NCBI RefSeq assembly: GCF_051401765.1
Contig: NW_027480595.1
Coordinates: forward strand, 310,001-374,000
Direction: 5' to 3'
Length of the DNA: 64,000 bases
Source: Calliopsis andreniformis
Taxonomy: Eukaryota > Arthropoda > Insecta > Hymenoptera > Andrenidae
Part shown: positions 1 to 13,200 of the stretch, piece by piece
Numbering within the stretch: the first letter of the stretch is position 1
How the letters are laid out: every line of letters starts with the position of its first letter
Program-made: the position numbers and the translations under genes
Notes under the pieces: model-generated
Told to the model about the DNA's origin: nothing
Database searches by the model: none
What the model saw: the letters and a program-made list of their open reading frames with translations, nothing else

Positions 1-39
1 AGGGTTGAGGATTGAAGATTGAGGACTTAGTGTTGAGGG

Positions 40-235
40 TTGAGTGATGGGAATTGATGTTTGTGGATTGAGATTTGAAGATTGAAGAATGGTGATTGAG
101 TATTGAAAACTGTGAATTGAGGATATTCTATTGAGGATTGAGTATTCACAATTGATTGTTGAGGACTGAGGGCTAAAGATTGAGGATTCAGGATTCAGGA
201 TTCGGGATTGAGGTTTAAGGACAGAGGATTGAGGG
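40..235 (+). repeat. Signature block of about 200 bp, first copy in the window
   Basis: A recurrent run of heptamer variants in fixed order: GAGAATT or GGAATT, GATGTTT, GTGGATA or GTGGATT, GAGATTT, GAAGATT, then GAAAACT, GTGAATT, GAGGATA, TTCTATT, and later CTGATTG, TTGAGGACTGAGGGCT and the CAGGATT pair. The same order returns about 69 times in the window by my eye count, while the sequence between copies is much plainer. It stays in heptamer register, so it looks like a diverged stretch of the same satellite that was later copied as a unit, not an inserted foreign element. Function is unknown. Confidence 0.85.
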
Positions 236-1130
236 TTGAGGATTGAGGATTGAGGATTGACGCTTGAGGATTGAAGGTTGAGGATGGAGGATTGAAACGA
301 GTGGACTGAGTGTTGAGGATTGAGTGTTGAGAATTCATGTTTGAGGATTGAAATTTGATTATTGAATATTGTGGATTGAGTATTGAACCATGAGAATTCA
401 GGATACTCTATTGAGTATTAGGAATTGAGGATTGATTGTTGAGTATTGAAGATTGGTGGTTGAGGGTTGTGTGTTGAATATTGAGGATTGAGGATTGAGG
501 ATTGAGGATTGAAGATTGAGGATTGAATATTGAGTCTTGATGATTGATGATTGAGGATTGAGGATTGAGTGTTGAGGATTGAGGACGAGGACTGACGGTT
601 GAGGATTGAGGTTTGAGGTTTGAGGATTGAGGATTGAGGACTGAGGATTGAGGATTGAGGATTGAGCATTGAGGATTGAAGATTGAGGACTGGGGATTGA
701 GGATTGAAGATTGACGATTGAGGATTGTGGATTGAGGATTGAGGGTTGAGGATTAAAGATTGAATATTGATGAATGAAGATTGAGGATTGAGGATTGAGG
801 GTTGTGGATTGAGGACGAGGACTGAGTGTTGAGAATTGATGTTTGAGGTCTGAGGATTGAGGATTGAGGATTGAGAATTGTGGATTGAGGATTGAGGATT
901 GAAGATTGAGGATTGGGTATTGAGGATTGAAGAATGAGGACTGAGGATTTAGGATTGAGGATCGAGGAATGAAGGTTGAGTATTGGGGATTGAAGACTGA
1001 GGATTGAGGATTGTGGATTGAGGTTTGAGGATTGAGTATTCAGGATTGAGGATTGAGGATTGTAGATAGAGGATTGAGGATTGGTGATTAAAGATTGAGT
1101 GTTGAGGATTGAAGATTGAGGATTGATGAT
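231..1130 (+). repeat. 928-bp-spaced local duplication, copy 1
   Basis: It matches 1159 onward at a constant 928-bp offset; the word CGCTTGAGGA at 261 and 1189 marks both copies. It carries a block with GAATTC flanked by CCATGA and GGATACTC near 388-410, found also near 1316, 5760 and (varied) 8050, 11325 and 15415. Relative to copy 2 it keeps about 139 bp between roughly 770 and 950. A third copy lies at offset 5,372. Confidence 0.85.
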
Positions 1131-1158
1131 TGGGGATTGAGAATTGAAGATGCGGGCT

Positions 1159-1930
1159 GAGGGTTGAGGATTGAGGATTGAGGATTGACGCTTGAGGATT
1201 GAAGGTTGAGGATGGAGGATTGAAAAGGGTGGACTGAGTGTTGAGGATTGAGTGTTGAGAATTGATGTTTGAGGATTGAGATTTGATTATTGAATATTGT
1301 GGATTGAGTATTGAACCATGAGAATTCAGGATACTCTATTGAGTATTAGGAATTGAGGATTGATGGTTGAGTATTGAAGATTGGTGGTTGAGGGTTGTGT
1401 GTTGAATATTGAGGATTGAGGATTGAGGATTGAGGATTGAAGATTGAGGATTGAATATTGAGTCCTGATGATTGATGATTGAGGATTGAGGATTGAGTGT
1501 TGAGGATTGAGGACGAGGACTGACGGTTGAGGATTGAGGTTTGAGGTTTGAGGATTGAGGATTGAGGACTGAGGATTGAGGATTGAGGATTGAGCATTGA
1601 GGATTGAAGATTGAGGACTGGGGATTGAGGATTGAAGGTTGACGATTGAGGATTGTGGATTGAGGATTGAGGGTTGAGGATTAAAGATTGAATATTGATG
1701 ATTGAAGATTGAGGACTGAGGACTGAGGACTGAGGATTTAGGATTGAGGATCGAGGAATGAAGATTGAGTATTGGGGATTGAAGATTGAGGATTGAGGAT
1801 TGTGGATTGAGGATTGAGGATTGAGTATTCATGATTGAGGATTGAGGATTGTAGATTGAGGATTGAGGATTGATGATTAAAGATTGAGTGTTGAGGATTG
1901 AAGATTGAGGATTGATGATTGGGGATTGAG
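1159..1930 (+). repeat. 928-bp-spaced local duplication, copy 2 (139-bp internal deletion)
   Basis: It follows copy 1 at offset 928 up to about 1690 and at offset 789 after about 1720, so about 139 bp are missing here. The lost part includes the GACGAGGACTGAG segment that copies 1 and 3 retain. Beyond 1860 it continues into a segment shared with 6440-6870, which copy 1 lacks because copy 1 is cut short at the tandem junction. Confidence 0.82.
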
Positions 1931-3196
1931 GATTGAGGATTGAGGATAGAGGATTGAGTATTGAAGGCCGAGGATTGATGATTGAGGATTGAGGATTGAG
2001 TATTGAGGATTGAGTATTGAGGACTGAGGGTTGAAGATTGAGGATTGATGATTGAGGTTTAAAGATTGAGTATTGAGGATTGAAGATTGAAGATTGAGAA
2101 TTGAGGATTGTGGATTGACCATTGAGGACTGAGTGTTGAGGGTTGAGTGATGAGAATTGATGTTTGTGGATAGAGATTTGAAGATTGCAGATTGAGTATT
2201 GTGTATTGTAAACTGTGAATTGAGGATATTCTATTGAGGATTGGGGATTGTCACCTGATTGTTGAGGACTGAGGGCTGAAGATTGAGGATTCAGGATTGA
2301 GGATTCAGAATTGAGGTTTGAGGACTGAGGATTGAGGATTGAAAATTGATTATTGAGGATTGGGGATTGAGAATTGAGGATTGTGGATTGAGGATTGAAG
2401 ATTGAGGATTGGGTTTTGAGGATTGAAGGATGAGGATTGAGGATTGAGGATTGAAGATTGAGTATTGAGGATTGAAGATTGAGGATTGAAGACTGAGGAT
2501 TGAGGATTGAGTATTGAGGATTGAGGATTGAGGATTAAAGATTGAGTATTGAGGATTGAAGATTGAGGATTGTGGATTGAAGATTGAGTATTGAGGATTG
2601 AGGGTTGAGGATTGAGGATTGAAGATTGAGAATTGACGATGAGGTTTGAGGACTGAGGACTGAGGATTGAGGATTGAGAATTGAGGATTGAGGATTGTGG
2701 ATTGAGGATTGAAGATTGAGGATTGGGTATTGAGGATTGAACATTGAGGATTGAGGATTGAGCATCGAGGATTGCGGATTGAGGATTGAAGATTGAATAT
2801 TGATGATTGAAGATCGAGGATTGAGGATTGAGGGTTGTGGATTGAGGACGAGGACTGAGTGTTGAGTATTGATGTTTGAGGTCTGATGATTGAGGATTGA
2901 GGATTGAGAATTGAGGATTGAGGATTGAGGATTGAAGATTGAGGATTGGGTATTGAGGATTGAAGAATGAGGATCGAGGATTGAGTATTGAGGATTGAGG
3001 ATTGAAGATTGAGTATTGGGGATTGAAGACTGACGATTGAGGATTTAGGATTGAGGGTTGAGGATTTAGTATTGAGAATTGAGGATTGAGGATTGAGTAT
3101 TGAAGATTGAGGATTGATGGTTGAGGATTTAGAATTGAGGATTGAGGATTGAGGATTGAAAATTGAGTATTGAGGATTGAAGATTGAGGACTGTGG

Positions 3197-3850
3197 AATA
3201 AAGATTGAGGATTGAGGATGATGGCTGAGGGTTGAGGATTGAGGCTTGAGGACTGAGGACTGAGGATTGAGGATTGAGAATTGAGGATAGAGGATTGAGG
3301 ATTGAAGATTGAGGATTGGGTATTGAGGGTTGAAGAATGAGGATTGAGGATTGAGGATTGAGGATTGCGGATTGAGGATTGAAGATTGAGTATTGAGGAT
3401 TGAGGATTGAGGATTGAGGACTGAGGATTGAGGATTGAGGATTGAGTATTGAAGATTGAGGTCTGAGGACTGGGGATTGAGTATAGAGGATTGAGTATTC
3501 AGTATTGAGGATTGAGGATTGAAGATCGAGTATTGATGATTGAAGATTGCGGATTGATTATTGAGGGTTGGGGATTGATGACGAGGTCTGAGGGTTGAGG
3601 ATTGAGTACTGAGGATTGAGGATGGAGGTTTGGGCATTGAGGATTGAAGATTGAGGACTGGGGATTGAGGATTGAATATTGAGGATTAAGGATTGAGGAT
3701 TGGGGATAGGGGATCTAGGATTGGAGATTGATTATTGAGGATTGAAGATTGAGTGTTGAGGATTGAGGATTGAGAATTGAGAATTGAGGATGAGGACTGA
3801 GGGTTGGGGATTGAGGTTTGAGGTACGAGGATTGAGGATTGAGGATTGAG
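3197..3850 (+). repeat. GAATAAAG-marked segment followed by an ATCTAGG block
   Basis: GAATAAAG at 3197 returns at 3858, 8246 and 11520, each time followed by GGATGA-GGGCTGAGG and a CTTGAGGACTGAGG segment. The right part (about 3415-3850) holds the ATCTAGG marker at 3713 and is repeated 948 bp downstream. It remains in heptamer register apart from the six-base steps. Confidence 0.75.
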
Positions 3851-4362
3851 GACTGAGGAATAAAGATTGAGGATTGAGGATGAGGGCTGAGGGTTGAGGA
3901 TTGAGGCTTGAGGACTGAGGACTGAGGATTGAGGATTGAGAATTGAGGATAGAGGATTGAGGATTGAAGATTGAGGATTGGGTATTGAGGATTGAAGAAT
4001 GAGGATTGAGGATTGAGGATTGAGGATTGAGGATTGAAGATTGAGTATTGCGGATTGAAGATTGAGTATTGAGGATTGAGGATTGAGGATTGAGGACTGA
4101 GGATTGAGGATTCAGGATTGAGAATTGAAGATTGACGAATGAGGACTGGGGATTGAGTATTGAGGATTGAGGATTCAGAATTGAGGATTGATGATTGAAG
4201 ATTGAGTATTGATGATTGAATGTTGCGGATTGATTATTGAGGGTTGAGGATTGATGACGAGGACTGAGGGTTGAGGATTGAGGACAGAGGATTGAGGATG
4301 GAGGATTGGGCATTGAGGATTGAAGATTGAGGATTGAGGATTGAGGATTGAGTATTGAGGAT

Positions 4363-4800
4363 TGAGGATTGAGGATTGAGGATTGAGGATTGAGTATTGA
4401 AGATTGAGGTCTGAGGACTGGGAATTGAGTATAGAGGATTGAGTATTCAGAATTGAGGATTGAGGATTGAAGATCGAGTATAGATGATTGAAGATTGCGG
4501 ATTGATTATTGAGGGTTGAGGATTGATGACGAGGTCTGAGGGTTGAGGATTGAGTACTCAGGATTGAGGATGGATGTTTGGGAATTGAGGATTGAAGATT
4601 GAGGACTGGGGATTGAGGATTGAATATTGAGGATTAAGGATTGAGGATTGGGGATAGGGGATCTAGGATTGGAGATTGATTATTGAGGATTGAAGATTGA
4701 GTGTTGAGGATTGAGGATTGAGAATTGAGGATAAGGACTGAGGGTTGAGGATTGAGGTTTGAGGAATGAGGATTGGGGATTGAAGACTGAGGGTTGAGGA
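4363..4800 (+). repeat. 948-bp-spaced duplicate of 3415-3850
   Basis: GTATAGAGG at 3481 and 4429 and ATCTAGG at 3713 and 4661 both give an offset of 948 bp. The match fades near 4,790. A related ATCTAGG block follows at 5142 with less flanking similarity. Confidence 0.8.
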
Positions 4801-5141
4801 TTGAGGATTGAGAATTGAGAATTGTGGATGAGGACTGAGGGTTGAAGAATGAGGATTGAGGATTGCGGATTGAGGATTCAGGATTGAGGATTGAAGATTG
4901 AGTATTGAGGATTGAAGACTGATGACTGAGGATTGAGGATTGAGGATTGTGGATTGAGAATTGAGGATTGAGGATTGAAGATTGAGCATTGAGGATTGAA
5001 GATTGAGGATTGAGGATTGAGGATTGAGGATTGAGGACTGAGGATTGAGGATTGAGGATTGAGCATTCAGGATTGAAGATTGGGGACTGGGGATTGAGGA
5101 TTGAAGATTGAGGATTAAGGATTGAGGATTGGGGATTGGGG

Positions 5142-5148
5142 ATCTAGG
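5142..5148 (+). repeat. ATCTAGG marker word, representative of a block family
   Basis: ATCTAGG, or a close variant, is the diagnostic word of a block preceded by GATTAAGGATTGAGGATTGG and followed by GATTGATTATTGAGG. I found it near 3713, 4661, 5142, 10790, 12310, 13155, 14739, 15870, 23341, 31366 and 36911. The last three are the same position in three copies of the large duplication. It is absent from zone 3 as far as I can see, so it marks the older lineage. Confidence 0.8.
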
Positions 5149-5628
5149 ATTGGAGATTGATTATTGAGGATTGAAGATTGAGGGTTAAGGATTGAGGATT
5201 GAGATGGAGAATTGAGGAAGAGGACTGAGGATTGAGGATTGAGGATTGAAGATTGAATATTGAGGATTGATGATTGAGGATTGAGGATTGACGATTGAGG
5301 ATTGAGGATTGAGATTTGAGGATTGACGATGAGGGCTGAGGGTTGAGGACTGAGGTTCGAGGTCTGAGGTCTGAGACTTGAGGATTGAGAATTGAGGATT
5401 GAGGATTGAGGATAGAAGATTGAGGACTGAGGATTGAGGATTGAGAATTGAGGATGAGGTCTGTGGTTTGAGGATTGAGGTTTGAGGAATGAGGATAGAG
5501 GATTGAGGATTGAGTATTGAAGGTTGAGGACTGATGACTGAGGTTTGAGGATTGCGGATTGACGATTGAGGATTGGGGATTGAGTGTTGAAGGTTGAGTG
5601 TTGAGGATTGAAGGTTGAGGATTGACGA

Positions 5629-6870
5629 TTGAGGATTGAGGATTGAAGGTTGAGGATGGAGGATTGAAAAGAGTGGACTGAGTGTTGAGGATTGAGTGTT
5701 GAGAATTGATGTTTGAGGAATGAGATTTGATTATCGAATATTGTGGATTGAGTATTGAACCATGAGAATTCAGGATACTCTATTGAGTATTAGGAATTGA
5801 GGATTGATGGTTGAGTATTGAGGATTGGTGGTTGAGGGTTGTGTGTTGAATATTTACGATTGAGGATTGAGGATTGAGGATTGAAGATTGAGGATTGAAT
5901 ATTGAGTCTTGATGATTGATGATTGAGGATTGAGGATTGAGTGTTGAGGATTGAGGACGAGGACTGACGGTTGAGGATTGAGGTTTGAGGTTTGAGGATT
6001 GAGGATTGAGGACTGAGGATTGAGGATTGAGGATTGAGCATTGAGGATTGAAGATTGAGGACTGGGGATTGAGGATTGAAAATTGACGATTGAGGATTGT
6101 GGATTGAGGATTGAGGGTTGAGTATTAAAGATTGAATATTGATGATTGAAGATTGAGGATTGAGGATTGAGTGTTGTGGATTGAGGTCGAGGACTGAGTG
6201 TTGAGAATTGATGTTTGAGGTCTGAGGATTGAGGATTGAGGATTGAGAATTGAGGATTGAGGATTGTGGATTGAAGATTGAGGATTGGGTATTGAGGATT
6301 GAAGAATGAGGACTGAGGATTTAGGATTGAGGATCGAGGATTGAAGATTGAGTATTGGGGATTGAAGATTGAGGATTGAGTATTATGGATTGAGGATTGA
6401 GGATTGAGTATTCAGGATTGAGGATTGAGGATTGTAGATTGAGGATTGAGGATTGGTGATTAAAGATTGAGTGTTGAGGATTGAAGATTGACGTTTGATG
6501 ATTGGGGATTGAGGATTGAGGATTGAGGATTGAGGATTGAGTATTGAAGGCTGAGGATTGATGATTGAGGATTGAGGATTGAGGATTGAGGATTGAGTAT
6601 TGAGGACCGAGGGTTGAAGATTGAGGATTGATGATTGAGGATTAAAGATTGAGTATTGAGGATTGAAGATTGGGAATTGAGGATTGAGGATTGAACATTG
6701 AGGACTGAGTGTTGAGGGTTGAGTGATGAGAATTGATGTTTGTGGATAGAGATTTGAAGATTGCAGATTGAGTATTGTGCATTGAAAACTGTGAATTGAG
6801 AATATTTTATTGAGGATTGAGGATTGTCACCTGATTGTTGAGGACTGAGGGCTGAAGATTGAGGATTCAG
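5629..6870 (+). repeat. Dispersed third copy of the 231-1130 segment with its right extension
   Basis: It matches copy 1 at offset 5,372 (TGTAGAT at 1061 and 6433, ATCGAGGA at 961 and 6333) and retains the 139 bp missing from copy 2. From about 6,500 it matches the continuation of copy 2 up to the signature block near 6,785. It is therefore the most complete version of this local family in the window. Confidence 0.8.
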
Positions 6871-8549
6871 GATTGAGGATTCAGAATTGAGGTTTGAGGA
6901 CTGAGGATTGAGGATTGAAGATTGATTATTGAGAATTGAGGATTGAGAATTGAGGATTGTGGATTGAGGATTGAAGATTGAGGATTGGGTCTTGAGGATT
7001 GAAGAATGAGGATTGAGGATTGAGGATTGAGGATTGAGGATTGAAGATTGAGTATTGAGGATTGAAGATTGATAATTGAAGACTGAGGATTGAGGATTGA
7101 GTATTGAGGATTGAGCATTGAGGATTAAAGGTTGAGTATTGAGGATTGAAGATTGAGGATTTTGGATTGAAGATTGAGTATTGAGGATTGAGGGTTGAGG
7201 ATTGAGGATTGAAGATTGAGAATTGACGATGAGGTCTGAGGGTTGAGGATTGAGGTTTGAGGACTGAGGACTGAGGATTGAGGATTGAGAATTGAGGATT
7301 GAGGATTGAGGATTGAGTATTGAGGATTGAGCATTGAGGATTAAATATTGAGTATTGAGGAATGAGGATTGAGTGTTGTGGATTGAAGGTTGAGTATTGA
7401 GGATTGAGGGTTGAGGATTGAGGATTGAAGATTGAGAACTGACGATGAGGTCTGAGGGTTGAGGATTGAGGTTTGAGGACTGAGGACTGAGGATTGAGGA
7501 TTGAGAATTGAGGGTTGAGGATTGAGGATTGAGGATTGAAGATTGACGATTGGGTATTGAGGATTGAACATTGAGGATTGAGGATTGAGGATCGAGGATT
7601 GCGGATTGAGGATTGAAGATTGAATATTGATGATTGAAGATTGAGGATTGAGGATTGAGGGTTGTGGATTGAGGACGAGGACTGAGTGTTGAGTATTGAT
7701 GTTTGAGGTCTGATGATTGAGGATTGAGGATTGAGAATTGAGGATTGAGGATTGATGATTGAGGATTGAGGTTTGAGGAATGAGGATTGAGGATTGAGGA
7801 TTGAGGATTGAGGATTGATGATTGAGTATTGAAGGTTGAGGATTGATGACTGAGGATTGAGGATTGAGTATTGAAGGCTGAGGATTGATGACTGAGGATT
7901 GAGGGTTGCGGATTGACGATTGAGGATTCAGGATTGAGGGTTGAAGGTTGAGTGTTGAGGATTGAATGTTGAGGATTGACGATTGAGGATTGAGGATTGT
8001 GGATGATGGCTGAGGTTTGAGGTCTGAGGTTTGAGGTTTGAGTATTGAATCCTGAGAATTCAGGATGTTCTATTGAGTATTGAGAATTGAGGATTGATGG
8101 TTTAGTATTGAGGATTCAGGATTGAGGATTGAGGATTGAGTATTGAAGATTGAGGATTGATGGTTGAGGATTTAGAATTGAGGATTGAGGATTGAGGATT
8201 GGGGATTGAAAATTGAGTATTGAGGATTGAAGATTGAGGACTGAGGAATAAAGATTGAGGATTGAGGATGAGGGCTGAGGGTTGAGGATTGAGGCTTGAG
8301 GACTGAGGACTGAGGATTGAGGATTGAGAATTGAGGATAGAGGATTGAGGATTGAAGATTGAGGATTGGGTATTGAGGATTGAAGAATGAGGATTGAGGA
8401 TTGAGGATTGAGGATTGCGGATTGAAGATTGAGTATTGAGGATTGAAGATTGAGTATTGAGGATTGAGGATTGAGGTTTGAGGACTGAGGATTGAGGATT
8501 GAGGATTGAGAATTGAAGATTGAGGACTGAGGACAGGGGATTAAAGATT

Positions 8550-9400
8550 GAGTGTTGAGGATTGAAGATTGAGGATTGATGATTGGGGATTGAGGATTGA
8601 GGATTGAGGATTGAGGATTGAGTATTGAAGGCTGAGGATTGATGATCGAGGATTGAGGATTGAGGATTGAGGATTGAGTATTGAGGACTGAGGGTTGAAG
8701 ATTGAGGATTGATGATTGAGGATTAAAGAGTGAGTATTGAGGATTGAAGATTGAGAATTGAGGATTGAGGATTGAACATTGAGGACTGAGTGTTGAGGGT
8801 TGAGTGATGAGAACTGATGTTTGTGGATAGAGATTTGAAGATTGCAGATTGAGTATTGTGTATTGAAAACTGTGAATTGAGGATATTCTATTGAGGATTG
8901 AGGATTGTCACCTGATGGTTGAGGACTGAGGGCTGAAGATTGAGGATTCAGGATTGAGGATTCAGAATTGAGGTTTGAGGACTGAGGATTGAGGATTGAG
9001 GATTGAAGATTGAGTATTGAGGATTGAAGATTGAGGATTGAGGACTGAGAATTGAGGATTGAGGATGAGGGCAGAGGGTTGAGGATTGAGGTTTAAGGAC
9101 TGAGGACTGAGGATTGAGGATTGAGAATTGAGGATTGAGGATTGAGGATTGAAGATTGAGGATTGGGTATTGAGGATTGAAGAATGAGGATTGAGGATTG
9201 AGGATTGAGGATTAAAGATTGAGTATTGAGGATTGAAGATTGAGGATTGTGGATTGAAGATTGAGTATTGAGGATTGAAGATTGACGATTGAGGATTGTT
9301 GATTGGAGATTGAGTATTGAACATTGAGGACTGAGTGTTGAGGGTTCAGTGATGAGAATTGATGTTTGTGGATAGAGATTTGAAGATTGCAGATTGAGTA
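8550..9400 (+). repeat. Long-range duplication at offset 8,958, left copy
   Basis: The segment matches about 17,508-18,358 almost base for base, including GATGATCGAGG, the signature block near 8,870 and the unusual GGGTTCAGTGATG at its right end. The two copies differ by occasional substitutions. Confidence 0.85.
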
Positions 9401-9524
9401 TTGAGTATTGAAAGCTGTGAATTGAGGATATTCTATTGAGGATTGAGGATTGTCAACTGATTGTTGAGGACTGAGGGCTGACGATTGAGGATTCAGGATT
9501 GAGGATTCAGAATTGAGGTTTGAG

Positions 9525-9887
9525 GACTGAGAATTGAGGATTGAAGATTGATTATTGAGGATTGAGAATTGAGAATTGAGGATTGTGGATTGAGGATTGA
9601 AGATTGTGGATTGGGTTTTGAGGATTGAAGAATGAGGATTGAGGATTGAGGATTGAGGATTGAGGATTGAAGATTGAGTATTGAGGATTGAAGATTGAGG
9701 ATTGAGGACCGAGGATTGAGGATTGAGTATTGAGGATTGAGGATTGAGGATTAAAGATTGAGTATTGAGGATTGAAGATTGAGGATTGTGGATTGAAGAT
9801 TGAGTATTGAGGATTGAAGATTGAGGATTGAGGATTGAGGATTGAGAATTGGCGATGAGGTCTGAGGGTTGAGGATTGAGGTTTGAG
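9525..9887 (+). repeat. 363-bp tandem duplication, unit 1
   Basis: GGCGATGAGG at 9851 and 10214, and GGGTTTTGAGG near 9613 against GGGCTTTGAGG at 9976, both give a 363-bp step. A related single copy lies near 16,980-17,300. 363 equals 51 heptamers plus 6 bases, so the unit contains a short word. Confidence 0.85.
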
Positions 9888-10250
9888 GACTGAGAATTGA
9901 GGATTGAAGATTGATTATTGAGGATTGAGGATTGAGAATTGAGGATTGTGGATTGAGGATTGAAGATTGTGGATTGGGCTTTGAGGATTGAAGAATGAGG
10001 ATTGAGGATTGAGGATTGAGGATTGAGGATTGAAGATTGAGTATTGAGGATTGAAGATTGAGGATTGAGGACTGAGGATTGAGGATTGAGTATTGAGGAT
10101 TGAGGATTGAGGATTAAAGATTGAGTATTGAGGATTGAAGATTGAGGATTGTGGATTGAAGATTGAGTATTGAGGATTGAAGATTGAGGATTGAGGATTG
10201 AGGATTGAGAATTGGCGATGAGGTCTGAGGGTTGAGGATTGAGGTTTGAG
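9888..10250 (+). repeat. 363-bp tandem duplication, unit 2
   Basis: Direct tandem partner of 9525-9887, with a few substitutions. Together they give a - strand open frame of 500 codons (9212-10714) that shows the same repeat at the peptide level; I do not regard it as a gene. Confidence 0.84.
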
Positions 10251-13200
10251 GACTGAGGACTGAGGATTGAGGATTGAGAATTGAGGATTGAGGATTGAGG
10301 ATTGAGGATTGAAGATTGCGGATTGGGTATTGAGGTTTGAACATTGAGGATTGAGGATTGAGGATCGAGGATTGAGGATTGAGGATTGAAGATTGAAGAT
10401 TGAATATTGATGATTGAAGATTGAGGATTGAGGATTGAGGGTTGTGGATTGAGGACGAGGACTGAGTGTTGAGTATTGATGTTTGAGGTCTGATGATTGA
10501 GGATTGAGGATTGAGAATTGAGGATAGAGGATTTAGGATTGAAGATTGAGGATTGGGTATTGAGGATTGAAGAATGAGGATTGAGGATTGAATATTGAGG
10601 ATTGAGGATTGAAGATTGAGTATTGGGGATTGAAGACTGACGATTGAGGATTGAGGTTTGAGGATTGAGGGTTGAGGACTGAGGACTGAGGATAGAGGAT
10701 TGAGGATGGAGCATTGAGGATTGAAGATTGAGGACTGGGGATTGAGGACTGAAGATTGAGGATTAAGGATTGAGGATTGGTGATTGAGGATCTAGGACTG
10801 AATATTGATTATTGAGGATTAAAGATTGAGGATAGAGGATTGAGAATTGAGAATTGAGAATTGAGGATAAGGACTGAGGGTTGAGGATTGAGGATTGAGG
10901 AATGAGGATTGAGGATTGAGGATTGAGGATTGAAGATTGAGTATTGATGATTGAAGATTGAGGATTGAGGATTGAGGGTTGAGGATTGAGGACGAGGACT
11001 GACGGTTGAGGATTGTAGTTTGAGGATTGAGGATTGAGGATTGAGTATTGAGGATGGGGACTGGGGTTTGAGGATTGAGGTTTGAGGAATGAGGATTGAG
11101 GATTGAGGATTGAGGATTGAGGATTGAGGATTGAGGATTGAGTATTGAAGGTTGAGGATTGATGACTGAGGATTGAGGATTGCGGGTTGACGATTGAAGA
11201 TTGAGGATTGAGGGTTGAAGGTTGAGTGTTGAGGATTGAAGGTAGAGGATTGACGATTGAGGATTGAGGATTGAGGATGATGGCATAGGTTTGAGGTTTG
11301 AGGTTTGAGGTTTGAGTATTGAATCCTGAGAATTCAGGACGTTCTATTGAGTATTGAGAATTGAGGATTGATGGTTTAGTATTGAGGATTCAGGATTGAG
11401 GATTGAGGATTGAGTATTGAAGATTGAGGATTGATGGTTGAGGATTTAGAATTGAGGATTGAGGATTGAGGATTGAGGATTGAAGGTTGAGAATTGAGGA
11501 TTGAAGACTGAGGACTGAGGAATAAAGATTGAGGATTGAGGATGAGGGCTGAGGGTTGAGGATCGAGGCTTGAGGACTGTGGACTGAGGATTGAGGATTG
11601 AGAATTGAGGATTGGGTATTGAGGATTGAAGAATGAGGATTGAGAATTGAGGATAGAGGATTGAGGATTGAAGATTGAGGATTGGGTATTGAGGATTGAA
11701 GAATGAGGATTGAGGATTGAGGATTGAGGATTGAGGATTGAAGATTGAGTATTGAGTATTGAAGATTGAGTATTGAGGATTGAGGATTGAGGATTGAGGA
11801 CTGAGGATTGAGGATTGAGGATTGAGAATTGAAGATTGAGGAATGATTACTGGGGATTGAGTATTGAGGATTGAGGATTGAAGATTGAGGATTGAGGATT
11901 GGGGACTGAGTGTTGGGGGCTGTATGATGAGAATTGATATTTGTGGATAGATATTTGAATATAGCAGATTGAGCATTGAGTATTGAAAGCTGTGAATTGA
12001 TGATGTTCTATTGTGGATTGAGAATTGACAACTGACTGTTGAGGGCTGAGGGTTGAAGATTGCGGATTCAGGATTGAGAATTCAGAATTGATGATTGAGG
12101 ACTGAGGACTGAGGATTGAAGATTGAGTATTGATGATTGAAGATTGCGGATTGATTATTGATGGTTGAGGATTGACGACGAGGGCCTAGGGTTGAGGATT
12201 GAGGACTGAGGATTGAGGATTGAGGACTGGGCATTGAGGACTGAAGATTGAGGACTGGGGATTGAGGATTGAAGATTGAGGATTAAGGATTGAGGATTGG
12301 GGATTGGGGATCTAGGATTGGAGATTGATTATTGAGGATTGAAGCTTGTGGGTTGAGGATTGAGGATTGAGGACTGAGAATTGAGGATGAGGCCTGAGGG
12401 TTGAGGATTGAGGTTTGAGGTACGAGGATTGAGGATTGAGGATTGAGGGTTGTGGATTGAGGACGAGGACTGAGTGTTGAGAATTGATGTTTGAGGTCTG
12501 AGGATTGAGGATTGAGGATTGAGAATTGAGGATTGAGGATTGAGGATTGAAGATTGAGGATTGGGTATTGAGGATTGAAGAATGAGGACTGAGGATTTAG
12601 GATTGAGGATCGAGGATTGAAGATTGAGTATTGAGGATTGAAGATTGAGGATTGAGTATTGAGGATTGAGGATTGAGGATTGAGTATTCAGGATTGAGGA
12701 TTGAGGATTGTAGATTGAGGATTGAGTATTGATGATTAAATATTGAGTGTTGAGGATTGAAGATTGAGGATTGATGATTGGGGATTGAGGATTGAGGATT
12801 GAGGATTGAGGATTGAGTATTGAAGGCTGAGGATTGATGATTGAGGATTGAGGATTGAGGATTGAAGATTGAGGATTGGTGACTGAGTGTTGAGGGTTGT
12901 GTGATGAGAATTGATGTTTGTAGATAGATATTTGATGATTGCAGATTGAGCATTGAGTATTGAAAACTGTGAATTGATGATATTCTATTGAGGATTGAGA
13001 ATTGACAACTGATTGTTGAGGACTGATGGCTGAAGATTGAGGATTCAGGATTGAGAGTTCAGAATTGATGATTGAGGACTGAGGACTGAGGATTGAAGAT
13101 TGAGTATTGAGGATTGAAGATTGAGGATTAAGGATTGAGGATTTGGGATTGAGGATCTAGGATTGAAAATTGATTATTGAGGATTGAAGATTGAGTGTTG

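Noticed and set aside
388..420. Regulatory palindrome around the GAATTC words near 390, 1325 and 5767
   Set aside because: GAATTC arises from two adjacent heptamer variants. The surrounding bases do not extend the palindrome, and there is no gene nearby to regulate.
9212..10714. 500-codon - strand open frame as a repeat-containing surface protein
   Set aside because: Same repeat-derived composition. The internal peptide repeat only mirrors the 363-bp DNA duplication, and 363 bp is one of many unrelated step sizes in the array.
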